From Pseudomonas sivasensis (GTDB taxonomy: Bacteria > Pseudomonadota > Gammaproteobacteria > Pseudomonadales > Pseudomonadaceae): DNA of 64,000 bases. Below the pieces are notes generated by a model. That model was not told where the DNA came from, ran no database searches, and worked only from the letters and a program-made list of their open reading frames with translations. This document shows, in pieces, positions 25,481 through 35,400 of the stretch. The stretch lies in contig NZ_JAAOWU010000014.1 in the NCBI RefSeq assembly GCF_013778505.1, positions 119,455-183,454 on the forward strand, given 5' to 3'. The stretch's first letter is position 1. Every line of letters begins with the position of its first letter. Position numbers and translations under genes: made by a program.

Positions 25481-26266
25481 ATGCGGTGTTTGCAGGGATT
25501 GTTTTTGGTTTTATTCGGTGCGGCGTGTGTCGCTCAGGCGCAAACTCCGGCCGAATTTGATCCGTTGTTGGATAATGCTGCTTCCGCAGGTGCTCAGGCT
25601 GCTTCTTCCAGTGAAGCCCGAGGTGTGTTGCGAGCGCAGGATCAAGCCGTGCTTGCCAGTGAGCTGGCCGGGCGTATTGTCGATCTGCCGCTGCGTGAAG
25701 GTGAGACCTTCAACAAGGGTGATATGCTGGCGCGCTTCGATTGCTCTGCCTATCAGGCCCAGCTCAATGCCTCTCAGGCTGCCAGTCGCGGGGCCAGTGA
25801 AGAGCTGGCACACAACCGGCAACTGGCGGCACTCAATTCTGTCGGCCGTTTCGAGGTCGCTCGTGCCGAGGCCAAGGTCGCTGAAACTCAGGCGCAATCA
25901 AGCGTCTTTCAGGTTCAGGTCAAACGCTGCAGCGTGATTGCGCCTTATGACGGTCAGATTGTGGATCGCAAGGTTCAGCGTTATGAAAGTGTTTCCGCTG
26001 GCACGCCGCTGTTGGAGATCGTCGATAACCGTACCTTGGAAATCCACCTGCTGGTGCCGTCCCGCTGGATGGGCAAGCTCAAAGCGGGGCAGACGTTCAG
26101 TTTTGTGCCTGACGAAACCGGCAAGCCACTGACCGTCACCATCAAGCGCTTTGGTGCGCGGATTGATGAAGGCAGTCAGACATTGCTGCTGGTGGCCGGT
26201 CTGCAAAAGTCCGACGGGCTGTTGGCGGGCATGAGCGGAACGGCACGTTTTCCGGAGCTTAAGTGA
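25481..26266 (+). CDS. Periplasmic adaptor (membrane-fusion protein)
   Basis: A 261-residue exported protein of the HlyD/RND adaptor superfamily. The signal peptide is MRCLQGLFLVLFGAACVAQAQ. A lipoyl-type half motif (GRIVDLPLREGETFNKGDMLARFD) is followed by a short helical hairpin (about residues 90-145), the return strand CSVIAPYDGQIVDRKVQRYESV, and a beta-barrel. AAGGAG precedes the ATG. Its stop overlaps the next start as GTGA. It should connect an inner-membrane component to the TolC-like protein of the same locus. Confidence 0.87.
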   Translation: MRCLQGLFLVLFGAACVAQAQTPAEFDPLLDNAASAGAQAASSSEARGVLRAQDQAVLASELAGRIVDLPLREGETFNKGDMLARFDCSAYQAQLNASQAASRGASEELAHNRQLAALNSVGRFEVARAEAKVAETQAQSSVFQVQVKRCSVIAPYDGQIVDRKVQRYESVSAGTPLLEIVDNRTLEIHLLVPSRWMGKLKAGQTFSFVPDETGKPLTVTIKRFGARIDEGSQTLLLVAGLQKSDGLLAGMSGTARFPELK

Positions 26267-27582
26267 ACGCTTCAGTACCTGGAGTGATAGAGCGGGTCTT
26301 TGCCCAGTTCCTTGATCTTGAACGCTTGACCCGCGCTGCCCGCACGAGCGATCAACTGGCTTACAGTCTGGTGAATGACGGCCAGCCTATGTTTGGTTTT
26401 CGCCACGCTGCGTTGGTGATTGCCGGCAAGGTTAGGGCTGTGACGGGCGTCAGCGTGATCGATCCCAATGCGCCCTTTGTCGCGTTCGTCGAGCATGCGG
26501 TCGCTCAGTTGTTCAAGCTGGAGAAAGCCAGGCCTGCCAGTGTCGTTGCAATGGATGCACTCAGCACTTCGGTACGCGAAAACTGGCAAAGCCTATCGGC
26601 CACCCATGTTTTCTGGCTGCCGCTGCTGGATCATAACGGCGATGTGTTCGGCGGCTTGTGGCTGGCCCGTGACAAACCTTGGGCTGCGCCCGAGCAGGTG
26701 CTGCTTTCGCAACTGGGAGATACCTACAGCCATGCGTGGCTGTCGCTGCAACCGCGCAAGCCCTGGCGTCTGCGCTGGAGTCGCAAGCGCCAGGTTGGGG
26801 TGGTGGCTGTTGCACTGCTGAGTTTGCTGATCCCGGTTCGCCAGTCGGTTCTGGCTCCTGCCGAAGTCGTGCCATTGGCCGGCCGCGTGGTGGCTGCGCC
26901 ACTGGATGGCGTGATTGCCGAATTTCTGATCAAGCCTAACCAGCCAGTCAAGATGGGTGATCTTCTGGTGCGTTTTGAAAACACCACCCTCATGGCCCAA
27001 GCTGATGTAGCCGAGCGCACACTGGGTGTCGCCGAGGCGGAACTTAAAGCCAATTCGCAACGAGCCTTTGCCGATGCTGAATCAAGCTCGAAGGTCGACT
27101 TGCTGGCGGCTCGCGTCGAGCAAAAGCGGGCAGAGCGTGATTACGCACTTGAATTGCTCAAGCGCAGCGAAGTTCGTGCCGAGCGTAACGGTATCGCGGT
27201 CTTTGCCGATGCCCAGCGCTGGACTGGAAAACCGGTCCAGACAGGCGAGCGGCTGCTGGAAATCGCTGATCCTTCCCAGGCCGAGCTGCGCATCGAATTG
27301 GCGGTTGGCGATGCCATCGCGCTGGAGCCGGACGCTGAAATTGCTCTTTTCCTCGACAGCGACCCCTTGCATCGCTATTCCGCCCGTCTGGAGCGTGCGG
27401 CTTATGAAGCGCAGCCGACTCCCGGTGGTCAACTAGCTTATCGCCTGGATGCCAGCTTCCTTTATTCGCCACCGCGTATCGGTTTGCGTGGCACCGCGAA
27501 GGTCTTTGGCGAGCGAGCGCCGTTGGCGTTATATCTGTTGCGCAGACCTTTGGCAGGTTTGCGTCAAAGCGTAGGCCTGTAA
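26263..27582 (+). CDS. HlyD-family adaptor with N-terminal GAF-like domain
   Basis: A 439-residue protein. Residues about 30-160 look like a GAF domain (SLVNDGQPMFGFRHAALV, FWLPLLDHNGDVFGGLWLAR). A single membrane segment follows (about 172-192, VGVVAVALLSLLIPV), then an HlyD-type periplasmic part (VVAAPLDGVIAEFLIKPNQP, a helical hairpin with many Ala/Glu/Arg, and a return lipoyl strand). The predicted topology puts the GAF-like domain in the cytoplasm, so it could sense a ligand or dock a partner. GTG start overlaps the upstream stop; the next gene starts directly after its stop. Confidence 0.82.
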   Translation: MNASVPGVIERVFAQFLDLERLTRAARTSDQLAYSLVNDGQPMFGFRHAALVIAGKVRAVTGVSVIDPNAPFVAFVEHAVAQLFKLEKARPASVVAMDALSTSVRENWQSLSATHVFWLPLLDHNGDVFGGLWLARDKPWAAPEQVLLSQLGDTYSHAWLSLQPRKPWRLRWSRKRQVGVVAVALLSLLIPVRQSVLAPAEVVPLAGRVVAAPLDGVIAEFLIKPNQPVKMGDLLVRFENTTLMAQADVAERTLGVAEAELKANSQRAFADAESSSKVDLLAARVEQKRAERDYALELLKRSEVRAERNGIAVFADAQRWTGKPVQTGERLLEIADPSQAELRIELAVGDAIALEPDAEIALFLDSDPLHRYSARLERAAYEAQPTPGGQLAYRLDASFLYSPPRIGLRGTAKVFGERAPLALYLLRRPLAGLRQSVGL

Positions 27583-29679
27583 ATGGCACTGCCCAGCCTA
27601 CGTTCGGATCTGCAGCTTTCTTCGGCTGCACCTGCACTCGACGGTTCGCCACGCTGGACTCTGGCCGATCCGGTAAGAGGTCGCTATTTCAAGCTTGGTT
27701 CCCAGGCTATCCGCCTGTTGCGGCATTGGTCGCTGGGTGAGCCCTCTAAGGTATTGCAGGCTGCGAACCGTGAGCCCGGTCTGCCGCTGGGCGATAACGA
27801 AGTGCAAGAGCTGCTGATGTTTCTTCGCAGCCATGACCTGATAGCTTCGACCGACCCGGATCAGCGCGCCAGCTACGCCTACAAGGCTGCTGCTTCGCGG
27901 CAAGGGTTGTGGCAGATGTTGCTTCATCAATATCTGTTTTTCCGCATCCCGCTGTGGCGTCCTGATGCATTTCTCAATCGCGCATGGCCCTGGATGAAAC
28001 GCTTTGGGCCAGCCATGCTGCGTTACGGTCTACCTGCCACGCTGGGGCTCGGAGTGTTTCTGGTCGCGCGTGACTGGCAGCGTTTCATTGGCACCTTCCC
28101 GCACCTGTTCAGCTTTGGCGGAGCGTTGGCGTTTGGTACGGCGCTGTTTTTCGCCAAGCTTTGTCATGAGTTCGGTCATGCCTTCATGGCCAAGCGTGCT
28201 GGTTGTCGCGTGCAGAGCATGGGCGTTGCCTTCATGGTGCTGCTGCCGTTGTTCTACACCGATGTCAGCGATGCCTGGCGGGTGAATGACCGGCGCGCCC
28301 GTTTGCTGATCGGCGCAGGTGGTGTCTTGGCCGAAATGCTGTTGGCCTGTATCGCTTTGCTGGCCTGGTCGCTGCTGCCCGACGGACCTGCACGTACGGC
28401 AGCGTTCATGCTTGCCAGTGCGACCTGGCTGACCACGGTGGTGGTGAACCTCAACCCGTTCATGCGTTTCGATGGTTACTTTCTGATCAGCGACCTGTGG
28501 GAAGTCCATAACCTTCAAGGCCGGGCCTTTGCCCTGTGTCGCTGGCGGTTGCGCGAGGCCCTGTTTGGTTACGGTCTGCCTGCGCCTGAGCCCTGGACGC
28601 CGGTGATGCAGCGTCGCTTACTGTGGTGGGGTTACCTGTCCTGGTTGTGGCGTGCTGTGCTGTTTTTCGGGATAGCGTTGGCGGTCTATCACCTGTTCTT
28701 CAAGTTGCTGGGGATCTTCCTGATGTTGGTGGAACTGGGCTGGTTCATCTTTCTGCCGATCTTCAAGGAGACGCGCCATTGGTGGGCCAACCGCGAACAG
28801 TCTCATACGCCCAGGGTTTTGCTCAGTGGCGCGGGCTTGCTGGCGCTGGTATTGCTGCTGGTGGTGCCTTGGCGCAGCAGTGTCGAGGTGCCGGTCATGC
28901 TTGAGGCCGGGAGGGTGACTGCCCTGCATGCGCCTGTGCCCGCGAGGGTCAAACAGGTGAACGTGCAAGACGGACAGACGGTGGAGCAGGGCGACGTGTT
29001 GGTGGAACTGGAGTCGCCAGATGTCGATTCGCGCCAGGCAATCGTGCGTCGGGAAATCGAGATTCTGCAATTGCAGGTGCGCCGTCAGGCTGGACGCAGT
29101 GAGACGGTTGCGGACGTTGGCGTTATTGAACAGCGTCTGGCCAGCGCCGTGGCAGAGTATCGAGGTCTGGCAGCCCAGCGCGAACGTTTGCTGGTTCGTG
29201 CTCCTCAGGCTGGCCAGGTGCGTGATCTCATGCCGCAATTGAACCCGGGCCGTTGGGTTTCGACCCAGATGCCGTTGGCCCGGGTGGTCGAGGACGGCAC
29301 GCGCATTCGTGGTTACCTGGCTGAAGATGCCTTGTGGCGTATCGCGCCGGGGGCCAAGGGACGTTTTATCGCTGATGACCCAATGCGTTCTTCACTACAG
29401 GTCGAGTTGCTGGATGTGGACGCTAACGGGGTTTCCTATCTGGATCAGGAAGCGCTGGCGTCTGATCACCACGGACCGATTGCCGTCCGCCGCGACGAAA
29501 ACCACCGCGCTGAACCTGTACAGGCGCAATACGGCGTGCGTTTGAAGGTGATGGAAGAGATTAAGACGCCGGTTCAACCGTTACGAGGTGTCGCGGTGTT
29601 ACAAGGTCGCAGCGAGTCGCTGCTGGGCTCGAGTTGGCGAAGGCTGGCGGCTTTGGGTGTTCGTGAAAGTGGTTTCTGA
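27583..29679 (+). CDS. M50-family membrane metallopeptidase fused to HlyD-type domain
   Basis: A 698-residue polytopic protein. The N-terminal 90 residues resemble a PqqD-like winged helix (YFKLGSQAIRLLRHW ... LLMFLRSHDLI). The M50 core has HEFGH at 195-199 in a membrane helix and NPFMRFDGY at 291-299 supplying the third zinc ligand (Asp298). More membrane helices follow to about residue 425. A periplasmic HlyD/lipoyl domain (about 440-580) comes next, with PVPARVKQVNVQDGQTVEQG and a coiled hairpin. The architecture is that of putative peptide zinc metalloproteases tied to secretion. Here it occupies the place an ABC transporter would have in a type I system. Confidence 0.85.
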   Translation: MALPSLRSDLQLSSAAPALDGSPRWTLADPVRGRYFKLGSQAIRLLRHWSLGEPSKVLQAANREPGLPLGDNEVQELLMFLRSHDLIASTDPDQRASYAYKAAASRQGLWQMLLHQYLFFRIPLWRPDAFLNRAWPWMKRFGPAMLRYGLPATLGLGVFLVARDWQRFIGTFPHLFSFGGALAFGTALFFAKLCHEFGHAFMAKRAGCRVQSMGVAFMVLLPLFYTDVSDAWRVNDRRARLLIGAGGVLAEMLLACIALLAWSLLPDGPARTAAFMLASATWLTTVVVNLNPFMRFDGYFLISDLWEVHNLQGRAFALCRWRLREALFGYGLPAPEPWTPVMQRRLLWWGYLSWLWRAVLFFGIALAVYHLFFKLLGIFLMLVELGWFIFLPIFKETRHWWANREQSHTPRVLLSGAGLLALVLLLVVPWRSSVEVPVMLEAGRVTALHAPVPARVKQVNVQDGQTVEQGDVLVELESPDVDSRQAIVRREIEILQLQVRRQAGRSETVADVGVIEQRLASAVAEYRGLAAQRERLLVRAPQAGQVRDLMPQLNPGRWVSTQMPLARVVEDGTRIRGYLAEDALWRIAPGAKGRFIADDPMRSSLQVELLDVDANGVSYLDQEALASDHHGPIAVRRDENHRAEPVQAQYGVRLKVMEEIKTPVQPLRGVAVLQGRSESLLGSSWRRLAALGVRESGF

Positions 29680-29711
29680 AAAAAGTGCTTCCAGGGAAGA
29701 GGACAACGCTG

Positions 29712-30209
29712 ATGTTGAACAATGCAGGCGGGCTGGAAGTCCGGCCCTCACGTGACTCGGACAATCCTTTCGTACAGTCGCTCTATCATTCGGCTCGACC
29801 TGATTTGCAGTTGATCGATGGCGAGCGCGATCTGGTAGAGGAGGTCATTGGGCAGCAATTTCGTGTGCAGGAGGTCGGCATAGGCAACGGGTTTCCCTAT
29901 GCAATGCATTACGTGATCGAGAAGCTCGGCACCTTGATCGGCGCATTGGTAGTGGACTTTGGCCCCAATGAAATTCGTGTGTTGTATCTGGCGTTTATTC
30001 CGGCGGCGCGGGGCAAGGGCTACGGGCGGACTGTTTTACAAGGCGTGCAGCAGGCTGCCGAAAAGGTCTGTTGCCCTGTGGCAACCGTGGTCTGGGCCAG
30101 TAACCCCCATGCGCGCCAGCATTATCTGGCGCTTGGGTTTCAGGTCGAAGAGCGGGATGTGGCTGCGGAGCGGCTGGTCTGGTATCCGGGTCAGTCCAAA
30201 GCCAGCTGA
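29712..30209 (+). CDS. GNAT-family N-acetyltransferase
   Basis: A 165-residue GNAT protein. The acetyl-CoA binding segment is VLYLAFIPAARGKGYGRTVLQ, followed by the C-terminal ASNPHARQHYLALGFQVEERD strand-helix-strand. The substrate is unknown. GGAAGAGGA precedes the ATG at 29712. It lies 32 bp after the M50 gene, so probably in the same transcript. Its TGA stop abuts the stop of the convergent DUF6916-like gene with no intervening base (TGATCA). Confidence 0.87.
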   Translation: MLNNAGGLEVRPSRDSDNPFVQSLYHSARPDLQLIDGERDLVEEVIGQQFRVQEVGIGNGFPYAMHYVIEKLGTLIGALVVDFGPNEIRVLYLAFIPAARGKGYGRTVLQGVQQAAEKVCCPVATVVWASNPHARQHYLALGFQVEERDVAAERLVWYPGQSKAS

Positions 30210-30521
30210 TCAGTTGAAGCTGATGCAGTAATAGGCCAGGTTCGCATCACGCCCCATTGGGGGAACGCGGGAAACGAATACATCTTCAAGCTTGCCCAGT
30301 TCCGGCAGTTCAATGGCGCACAGACCATCGACGAAGGTGCTGGGCGCCAATGAATTGAGGCTGACGCTGAAGGGCAGGCGCTCATTGTCAGAGAGGCGTG
30401 CCAGAGGTTTTTCGTCGACGGACGAGATGGTAATCGGCAACTGACTGCCATCGTCCAGTTGCAGCGAGCATGGGTTACCCAGCAGTGCACGAAAATGTTC
30501 GACAGTAACGTTTTGCAGCAT
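30210..30521 (-). CDS. DUF6916-like small protein
   Basis: A 103-residue protein with no signal peptide or membrane segment. It has a compact beta-rich pattern: a start MLQNVTVEHFRALLGNPCSL, a middle RLSDNERLPFSVSL and a C-terminal FVSRVPPMGRDANLAYYCISFN. From memory it resembles the DUF6916 family, found beside tail-collar-type proteins in pseudomonads. The function is unknown. It is the second gene of a two-gene minus-strand operon with the tail-collar gene 48 bp upstream. Confidence 0.65.
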   Translation of the reverse strand: MLQNVTVEHFRALLGNPCSLQLDDGSQLPITISSVDEKPLARLSDNERLPFSVSLNSLAPSTFVDGLCAIELPELGKLEDVFVSRVPPMGRDANLAYYCISFN

Positions 30522-30569
30522 GGAACGACTCCGGCAAGAGTGGAAGAGCCCTTCACAGGGCTCGGGAAG

Positions 30570-31163
30570 TCAGTTGCGAGTAGGGAAAAGACCCTGCAAG
30601 GCAATGCTGAAGTTTACGACCAGGAAGGGGTTCATGCTGTCGATAGGCAGGCTGCCTCCGACGGGCTGCATGGTGCCGGTGATGGCTGTTGATACGCCTT
30701 TCTGCACGATAGGCGCTCCGGTTCCCAGGTCTGGTGCAAACATGTTTGCGGAAGTCGGGCCGGTTGTTGTGCCTCCGATATAGCAGTTGGTGGCCGTTGG
30801 CACGATGGAGCCGGTGGTGCTCGGCAGGGCGCCCAGATTGATGGTGGTCGTTGCGGTCAGCGCGCTCATCTGATGGACATGAGCCGGCATGTTGGCGATG
30901 GCAACGGTGACCTTCTCAACGCCCGACGCTGTACCGATCACCCGGTTGGTCAGGTTGGGCCCGGTGCCCTGGTTTATCGGCACGCGGCCTTGCAGGTCGG
31001 GCAGCTTGAAGTTCTGTGGAGCGGTACCTCCATAAATGACGCCCAGCAATGCATACAAGGCGTTGTACTGGCTGACGCTCATCGTCTGGCCGTTGCATTG
31101 CGCCCAGCCATAGGGCGCAAACGGGAAGCCGAACGTCATGATCGAGCCCATAAAAACGTCCAT
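30570..31163 (-). CDS. Phage tail-collar domain protein (MdpB/microcystin-dependent-protein type)
   Basis: A 197-residue protein with the tail-collar signature: GSIMTFGFPFAPYGWAQCNG, SQYNALYALLGVIYGG, FKLPDLQGRVPINQGTGP and a C-terminal NPFLVVNFSIALQGLFP. Tail-collar domains occur in phage fibres and in stand-alone bacterial proteins whose export and role are poorly known. No phage genes surround it. It is read away from the sulfotransferase/giant-protein operon, sharing a 410-bp intergenic region with it. The ATG at 31163 or the one 12 bp downstream may be used. Confidence 0.85.
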   Translation of the reverse strand: MDVFMGSIMTFGFPFAPYGWAQCNGQTMSVSQYNALYALLGVIYGGTAPQNFKLPDLQGRVPINQGTGPNLTNRVIGTASGVEKVTVAIANMPAHVHQMSALTATTTINLGALPSTTGSIVPTATNCYIGGTTTGPTSANMFAPDLGTGAPIVQKGVSTAITGTMQPVGGSLPIDSMNPFLVVNFSIALQGLFPTRN

Positions 31164-31365
31164 AAACTCTCATCCTTTCTATGTTATGGGGTGACAAGTG
31201 ATCCACTCAGGCAGTGCCAGTAGTAGTGGCAAAGTGGAAGCGTAGACACCGTTTGGCGAATTGCGCGCTTTTTAAATGTCCGTTTTGCGATTGAAGGATT
31301 CAGGCCTGTATACGACGTTTAGGCGATCAGCCCTTTCGGCTTCAGGGAAAAGGCTGACAAGTATT

Positions 31366-31392
31366 TCAGACGAAATACGACCGTTCGTCTGA
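31366..31392. promoter_or_regulatory. Perfect 9-bp dyad in the divergent promoter region
   Basis: TCAGACGAA (31366-31374) and TTCGTCTGA (31384-31392) form a perfect inverted repeat with a 9-nt spacer, a centre-to-centre distance of 18 bp typical of a dimeric regulator operator. It lies in the 31164-31575 intergenic region between the minus-strand tail-collar gene and the plus-strand sulfotransferase gene. Otherwise this region is AT-rich promoter-like DNA without a gene. Confidence 0.5.
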
Positions 31393-31575
31393 TATGTTTT
31401 AGCTTGTGATCAGGAAAATCCTTTTATTACATAGGGTTATGCGAGGGGGAAATATTTTTTGAGTGTTTCGGCTTAAGTACAGGGAACTGATGTCGAAGTA
31501 CCACTATGCGTGCAGATATTGTTGCGCTAGGCTGATATCGGTTTTCCTATGGACAGGACTCAGGCAGAGGAAAGG

Positions 31576-32412
31576 ATGCACGACTTTCACTTTATATCGG
31601 GGCTTCCGCGTTCGGGATCTACCCTGCTATCAGCCATTCTTCTGCAAAATCCCCGCTTTCATGCCGGTATGAGCAGTCCGGTTGCTTCGCTGTTTTCCAG
31701 CGTCCTTGGTCAATGCAGTGCGGGCAGCGAATTCGCCTCAATAATAGATACCAGTGCACGCCGACGCCTGCTGCGTGGGGTTTTCGAGTCTTATTACGCT
31801 GACAAGACCGACAAATCGATCGTTTTCGATACAAACCGTGGTTGGTCTTCCCGTGTGCCTGCGCTATTGGATCTGTTCCCTAAATCCAAGATCATTGCCT
31901 GCGTGCGCAATGTGGCCTGGGTCATGGACAGCATCGAGCGTGTCTATCGCCGCAATCCTTTCGAGAACACCAAACTGTTTGTCGATGATGCCGAGCGCAG
32001 CACCGTTTACAGCCGGGTCGAGACCCTGGCGCATCCTAATCGCTTGGTGGGGTTTGCCTGGGCTTCGCTTAAGGAAGCCTACTATGGCGAAAACGCCGAC
32101 GCGCTGCTGCTGATCGACTACGACCTATTGTCCCAGGCTCCAGAGCGAGTCATGCGGCTGGTGTACGAATTTATCGGCGAGCCCTGGTTTGCGCACGACT
32201 TTAACAACCTCTCCTATGACGCACCGCAGTTCGACGACGCCTTGGGCGTCTCCGGCCTGCATAAGGTAAAACCCAGGGTTGCCTTCGAAAACAGGCACAC
32301 GATCCTGCCGCCTGACCTGTTTGATCAGTACTCAAAACTGTCGTTCTGGAATGATGGTTCTGCAAGTGCTGCCAACGTCATCCGAATGAAATCCGACGCC
32401 GCGACCCATTGA
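31576..32412 (+). CDS. Sulfotransferase (PAPS-dependent, RaxST/TPST-like P-loop)
   Basis: A 278-residue sulfotransferase. The 5'-phosphosulfate-binding loop is FISGLPRSGSTLLSAILLQNP at the very N-terminus, and the 3'-phosphate segment is KIIACVRNVAWVMDSIERVY. I chose ATG 31576 because GAGGAAAGG precedes it and the protein then begins directly with the strand leading to the P-loop; an in-frame ATG 27 bp upstream exists. It lies 49 bp before the giant Ig-repeat gene, suggesting that this secreted protein or its glycans is the acceptor (inference). Confidence 0.87.
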   Translation: MHDFHFISGLPRSGSTLLSAILLQNPRFHAGMSSPVASLFSSVLGQCSAGSEFASIIDTSARRRLLRGVFESYYADKTDKSIVFDTNRGWSSRVPALLDLFPKSKIIACVRNVAWVMDSIERVYRRNPFENTKLFVDDAERSTVYSRVETLAHPNRLVGFAWASLKEAYYGENADALLLIDYDLLSQAPERVMRLVYEFIGEPWFAHDFNNLSYDAPQFDDALGVSGLHKVKPRVAFENRHTILPPDLFDQYSKLSFWNDGSASAANVIRMKSDAATH

Positions 32413-32461
32413 TAGCGGTTTTTCTTATCAGTATTACAACGTTCGATCTCTGGTGAGCAGC

Positions 32462-35400
32462 ATGTGGTGGAATAATAAGAAGTCGCCGACTGTACAGCGT
32501 GCCTTTGTGGAGGCTAAATCCCCCGCTTCCCCTATGATCATGTTCCTTGAGCCGCGAATGCTGTTCGATGGCGCAGTGGCCGCCACTGTCGCCGATGCTG
32601 CGCAGCCGGATAACCAGCCGACCGAGGCTGCCAGGAATACCGATCAGGCCAGCGCCAAAGACAGTGGCAGCGAGAGTGCGCAATCAGCTGCCACGGCAGA
32701 TATCACGACGACCTCAACAACCGTAACAGGCGGCACCGTGGTCTTCGTCGATTCGCGGGTCAAGGAAGCCGATAGCCTGCTCGTGGGCGTTGCGCCCGGT
32801 GCTCAGGTTGTGATGCTGGATGCCACCAAAGATGGCTTGCAACAAATCGCCGATTATCTGGAGTCCCATCAGGGCGTTAGTTCGGTGCAGATCATCGCTC
32901 ACGGCAACTCGGGTGATCTGTGGCTGGGCAACAGCTACCTGTCGGCCGACAACATTGCGCAACGCAGCGCCTTGCTGGCCGAGATAGGCAATGACATGGT
33001 CGCGGGCGGCGATATCCTGATTTATGCCTGTAATACCGCTGAAGGCCAACAGGGCCTGAACTTCGTCGATTCGCTGGCAGAGCTCACGGGGCGCGACATC
33101 GCTGCGTCGACCAACCGCACCGGTGTGGGCGGTGACTGGACGCTGGAAATCGCGACCGGCAGCATCGAAAGCATCGGTGCGCTGTCCCAGCAGGCGATGG
33201 ACTCTTACCAGTGGGGGTTGGCGACTTTCACCGTTACCTCCAACAGCAGTACCGGCTTAGGAACCTTGCGTGCAGCCCTGGCCAGTGCCCAGAACGGCGA
33301 TATCGTGACCTTCTCCAGTAGCATGACAGTCGCGCTTGACGCTCAACTGGTGGTCAACAGAAACATCACCATTGATGGCGACCTGAATAACGACGGTGTG
33401 GCGGATGTCACGCTGGATGGTCAGAACAGGACCAGTGTGATCCGGGTTGCCTCCGGCACGACTGCCACCTTTGACGGCCTGATCATTACGCGAGGTGTTG
33501 CCAGCACTTCGGGTGCCAATAGTGGTTCAGCGGTTTCAGCGGCTGACGCTGTGGGCGGCGGTATTAATAACGCCGGTAACCTCACGCTGTTGAACGTGTC
33601 CGTGACGGCTAACTCTGCCGCAGGCGGTGGTGGTGGCGGTGGGGTGCTCTCGCCAAACGTCGGTGGTGGCGTCGGTGGCGGTGGGGGTGTTGGTGGTCAG
33701 AATGGCGCAACCGGTGGCAGTGCCGGAACCTATGTCCCTACATCTCCCTCAGCCAACACCGGCGGCAACGGTGCTGGTTTCAACCCTGTTTATATGGGTG
33801 GGCGTGGCGGTAATGCGAGCGGGGGCGGTGCCGGCAGTATTGGCGCTTCTGGTTACACCAACGGTGGCGCGGGCGGCTCGGCGAGCTCTGGCGGACGTAC
33901 CATCGGCGGTGGCGGCGGCGGTTCGGGCTTTGATGCCACGGGTGGCAGAGGCGGCTCGGCAGTGGGCGGTATCTATAACGCCGCTACTGGTACCTTGGCG
34001 ATTATTGGTACCTCGACCATCAGCAGCAATATCGGGGCGGGCGGTGGCGGTGGTGGTGGCGGTACCATCGGCGGGAACGGCGGTCGGGGTATCGGTGGCA
34101 TCTGGAGCAAGGGCACGCTCAATATCACGTCATCCAACAACGCGGCCATGTCAGCCAACGTGGGCGGTAGCGGGGTGGGTGGCCAGGCAACCAGCGGTGG
34201 TACAAACGGTACTTCGCCAACGGCGGTCAATAACATCTTCAACGATGGCGGATCGCTGAATATCACCTACAGCGCTGACGTGACGGCTCCCACCATCTCC
34301 AGCATCGTGATTGCCAACCCGTCTCTTGGGTCGGGAGGTTCGTCTGCCGTGATGTTCACCTTCAGTGAGCCGGTGTTCGGTCTGGATATTTCCGAGATTG
34401 TCGTTCCTAACGGCACCCTGACCAACCTCACGACCACCAACAACATTACATGGACTGCGACGCTGACGGCATCCAATAATGTCGCGGACTCGACCAACGC
34501 CATTACCCTGGCCGGTTCGGCCGTGCAGGACTCCGCGGGCAATATCGGTACCGGTACCGGGACGTCCAACAACTATGTAGTCACTGACACCGTCGCTCCG
34601 ACCGCGACCATCGTTGTGTCGGACACCTCTTTGAGCGCGGGCGAAATGTCGCTGGTCACCATCACATTCAGCGAAGCGATAACGGATTTCAGCAATGCGG
34701 ACCTATCGGTTGCCAACAGTACCCTGACCGCAGTAAGCAGCAGTGACGGTGGCGTTACCTGGACCGCAACCCTGACGCCGACGGTCAATATCACCAGTGC
34801 AGTTAATCAGATCAGCCTCAACATGGCTGGTTTGCAGGACCTGTCGTTCAATGCGGGCACTGGCACAACCTCGTCGAACATCTATGCAATCGACACGGCG
34901 CTCCCGACCGCATCCATCGTGGTGGCGGACAACGCGCTGAGCATCGGTGAAACTTCGCTGGTGACCATTACTTTCAGTGAAGCCGTGACCGGGTTCACTA
35001 ACGCTGACCTGACTATCGTCAACGGCACTCTGAGCACTATTACCACCAGCAACAACATTGTCTGGACAGCCACCTTCACGCCGACCAACAACATTACTGA
35101 TACCACCAACGTGATTTCCCTGGACAATACCGGTGTCACGGATGCCGCAGGTAACGTCGGGCTTGGCACGACCGCCTCCAATAACTACGCGATCGATACT
35201 GCCCGTCCGACGGCCAGCATTTCGCTCTCGGACACGTCCCTTACTGTGGGTGAAACCTCGCTGCTGACCATCGCATTCACCGAAGCGGTAACGGGTTTCA
35301 CCAATGCTGACCTGACGGTGCCCAACGGTACATTGAGTGCGGTCAGCAGCAGCGATGGCGGCATCACCTGGACCGCGACCTATACGCCGAATACCAATGT

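Noticed and set aside
30570..31163. Prophage, suggested by the tail-collar protein
   Set aside because: There are no other tail, capsid, lysis or integrase genes nearby. Stand-alone tail-collar proteins are common in bacteria.
33590..34200. Gly-rich low-complexity stretch that might be read as RTX repeats
   Set aside because: The GGXGXDXUX pattern with regular Asp is missing. The glycines look like turns of a beta-helix, so no calcium-binding RTX domain is claimed.
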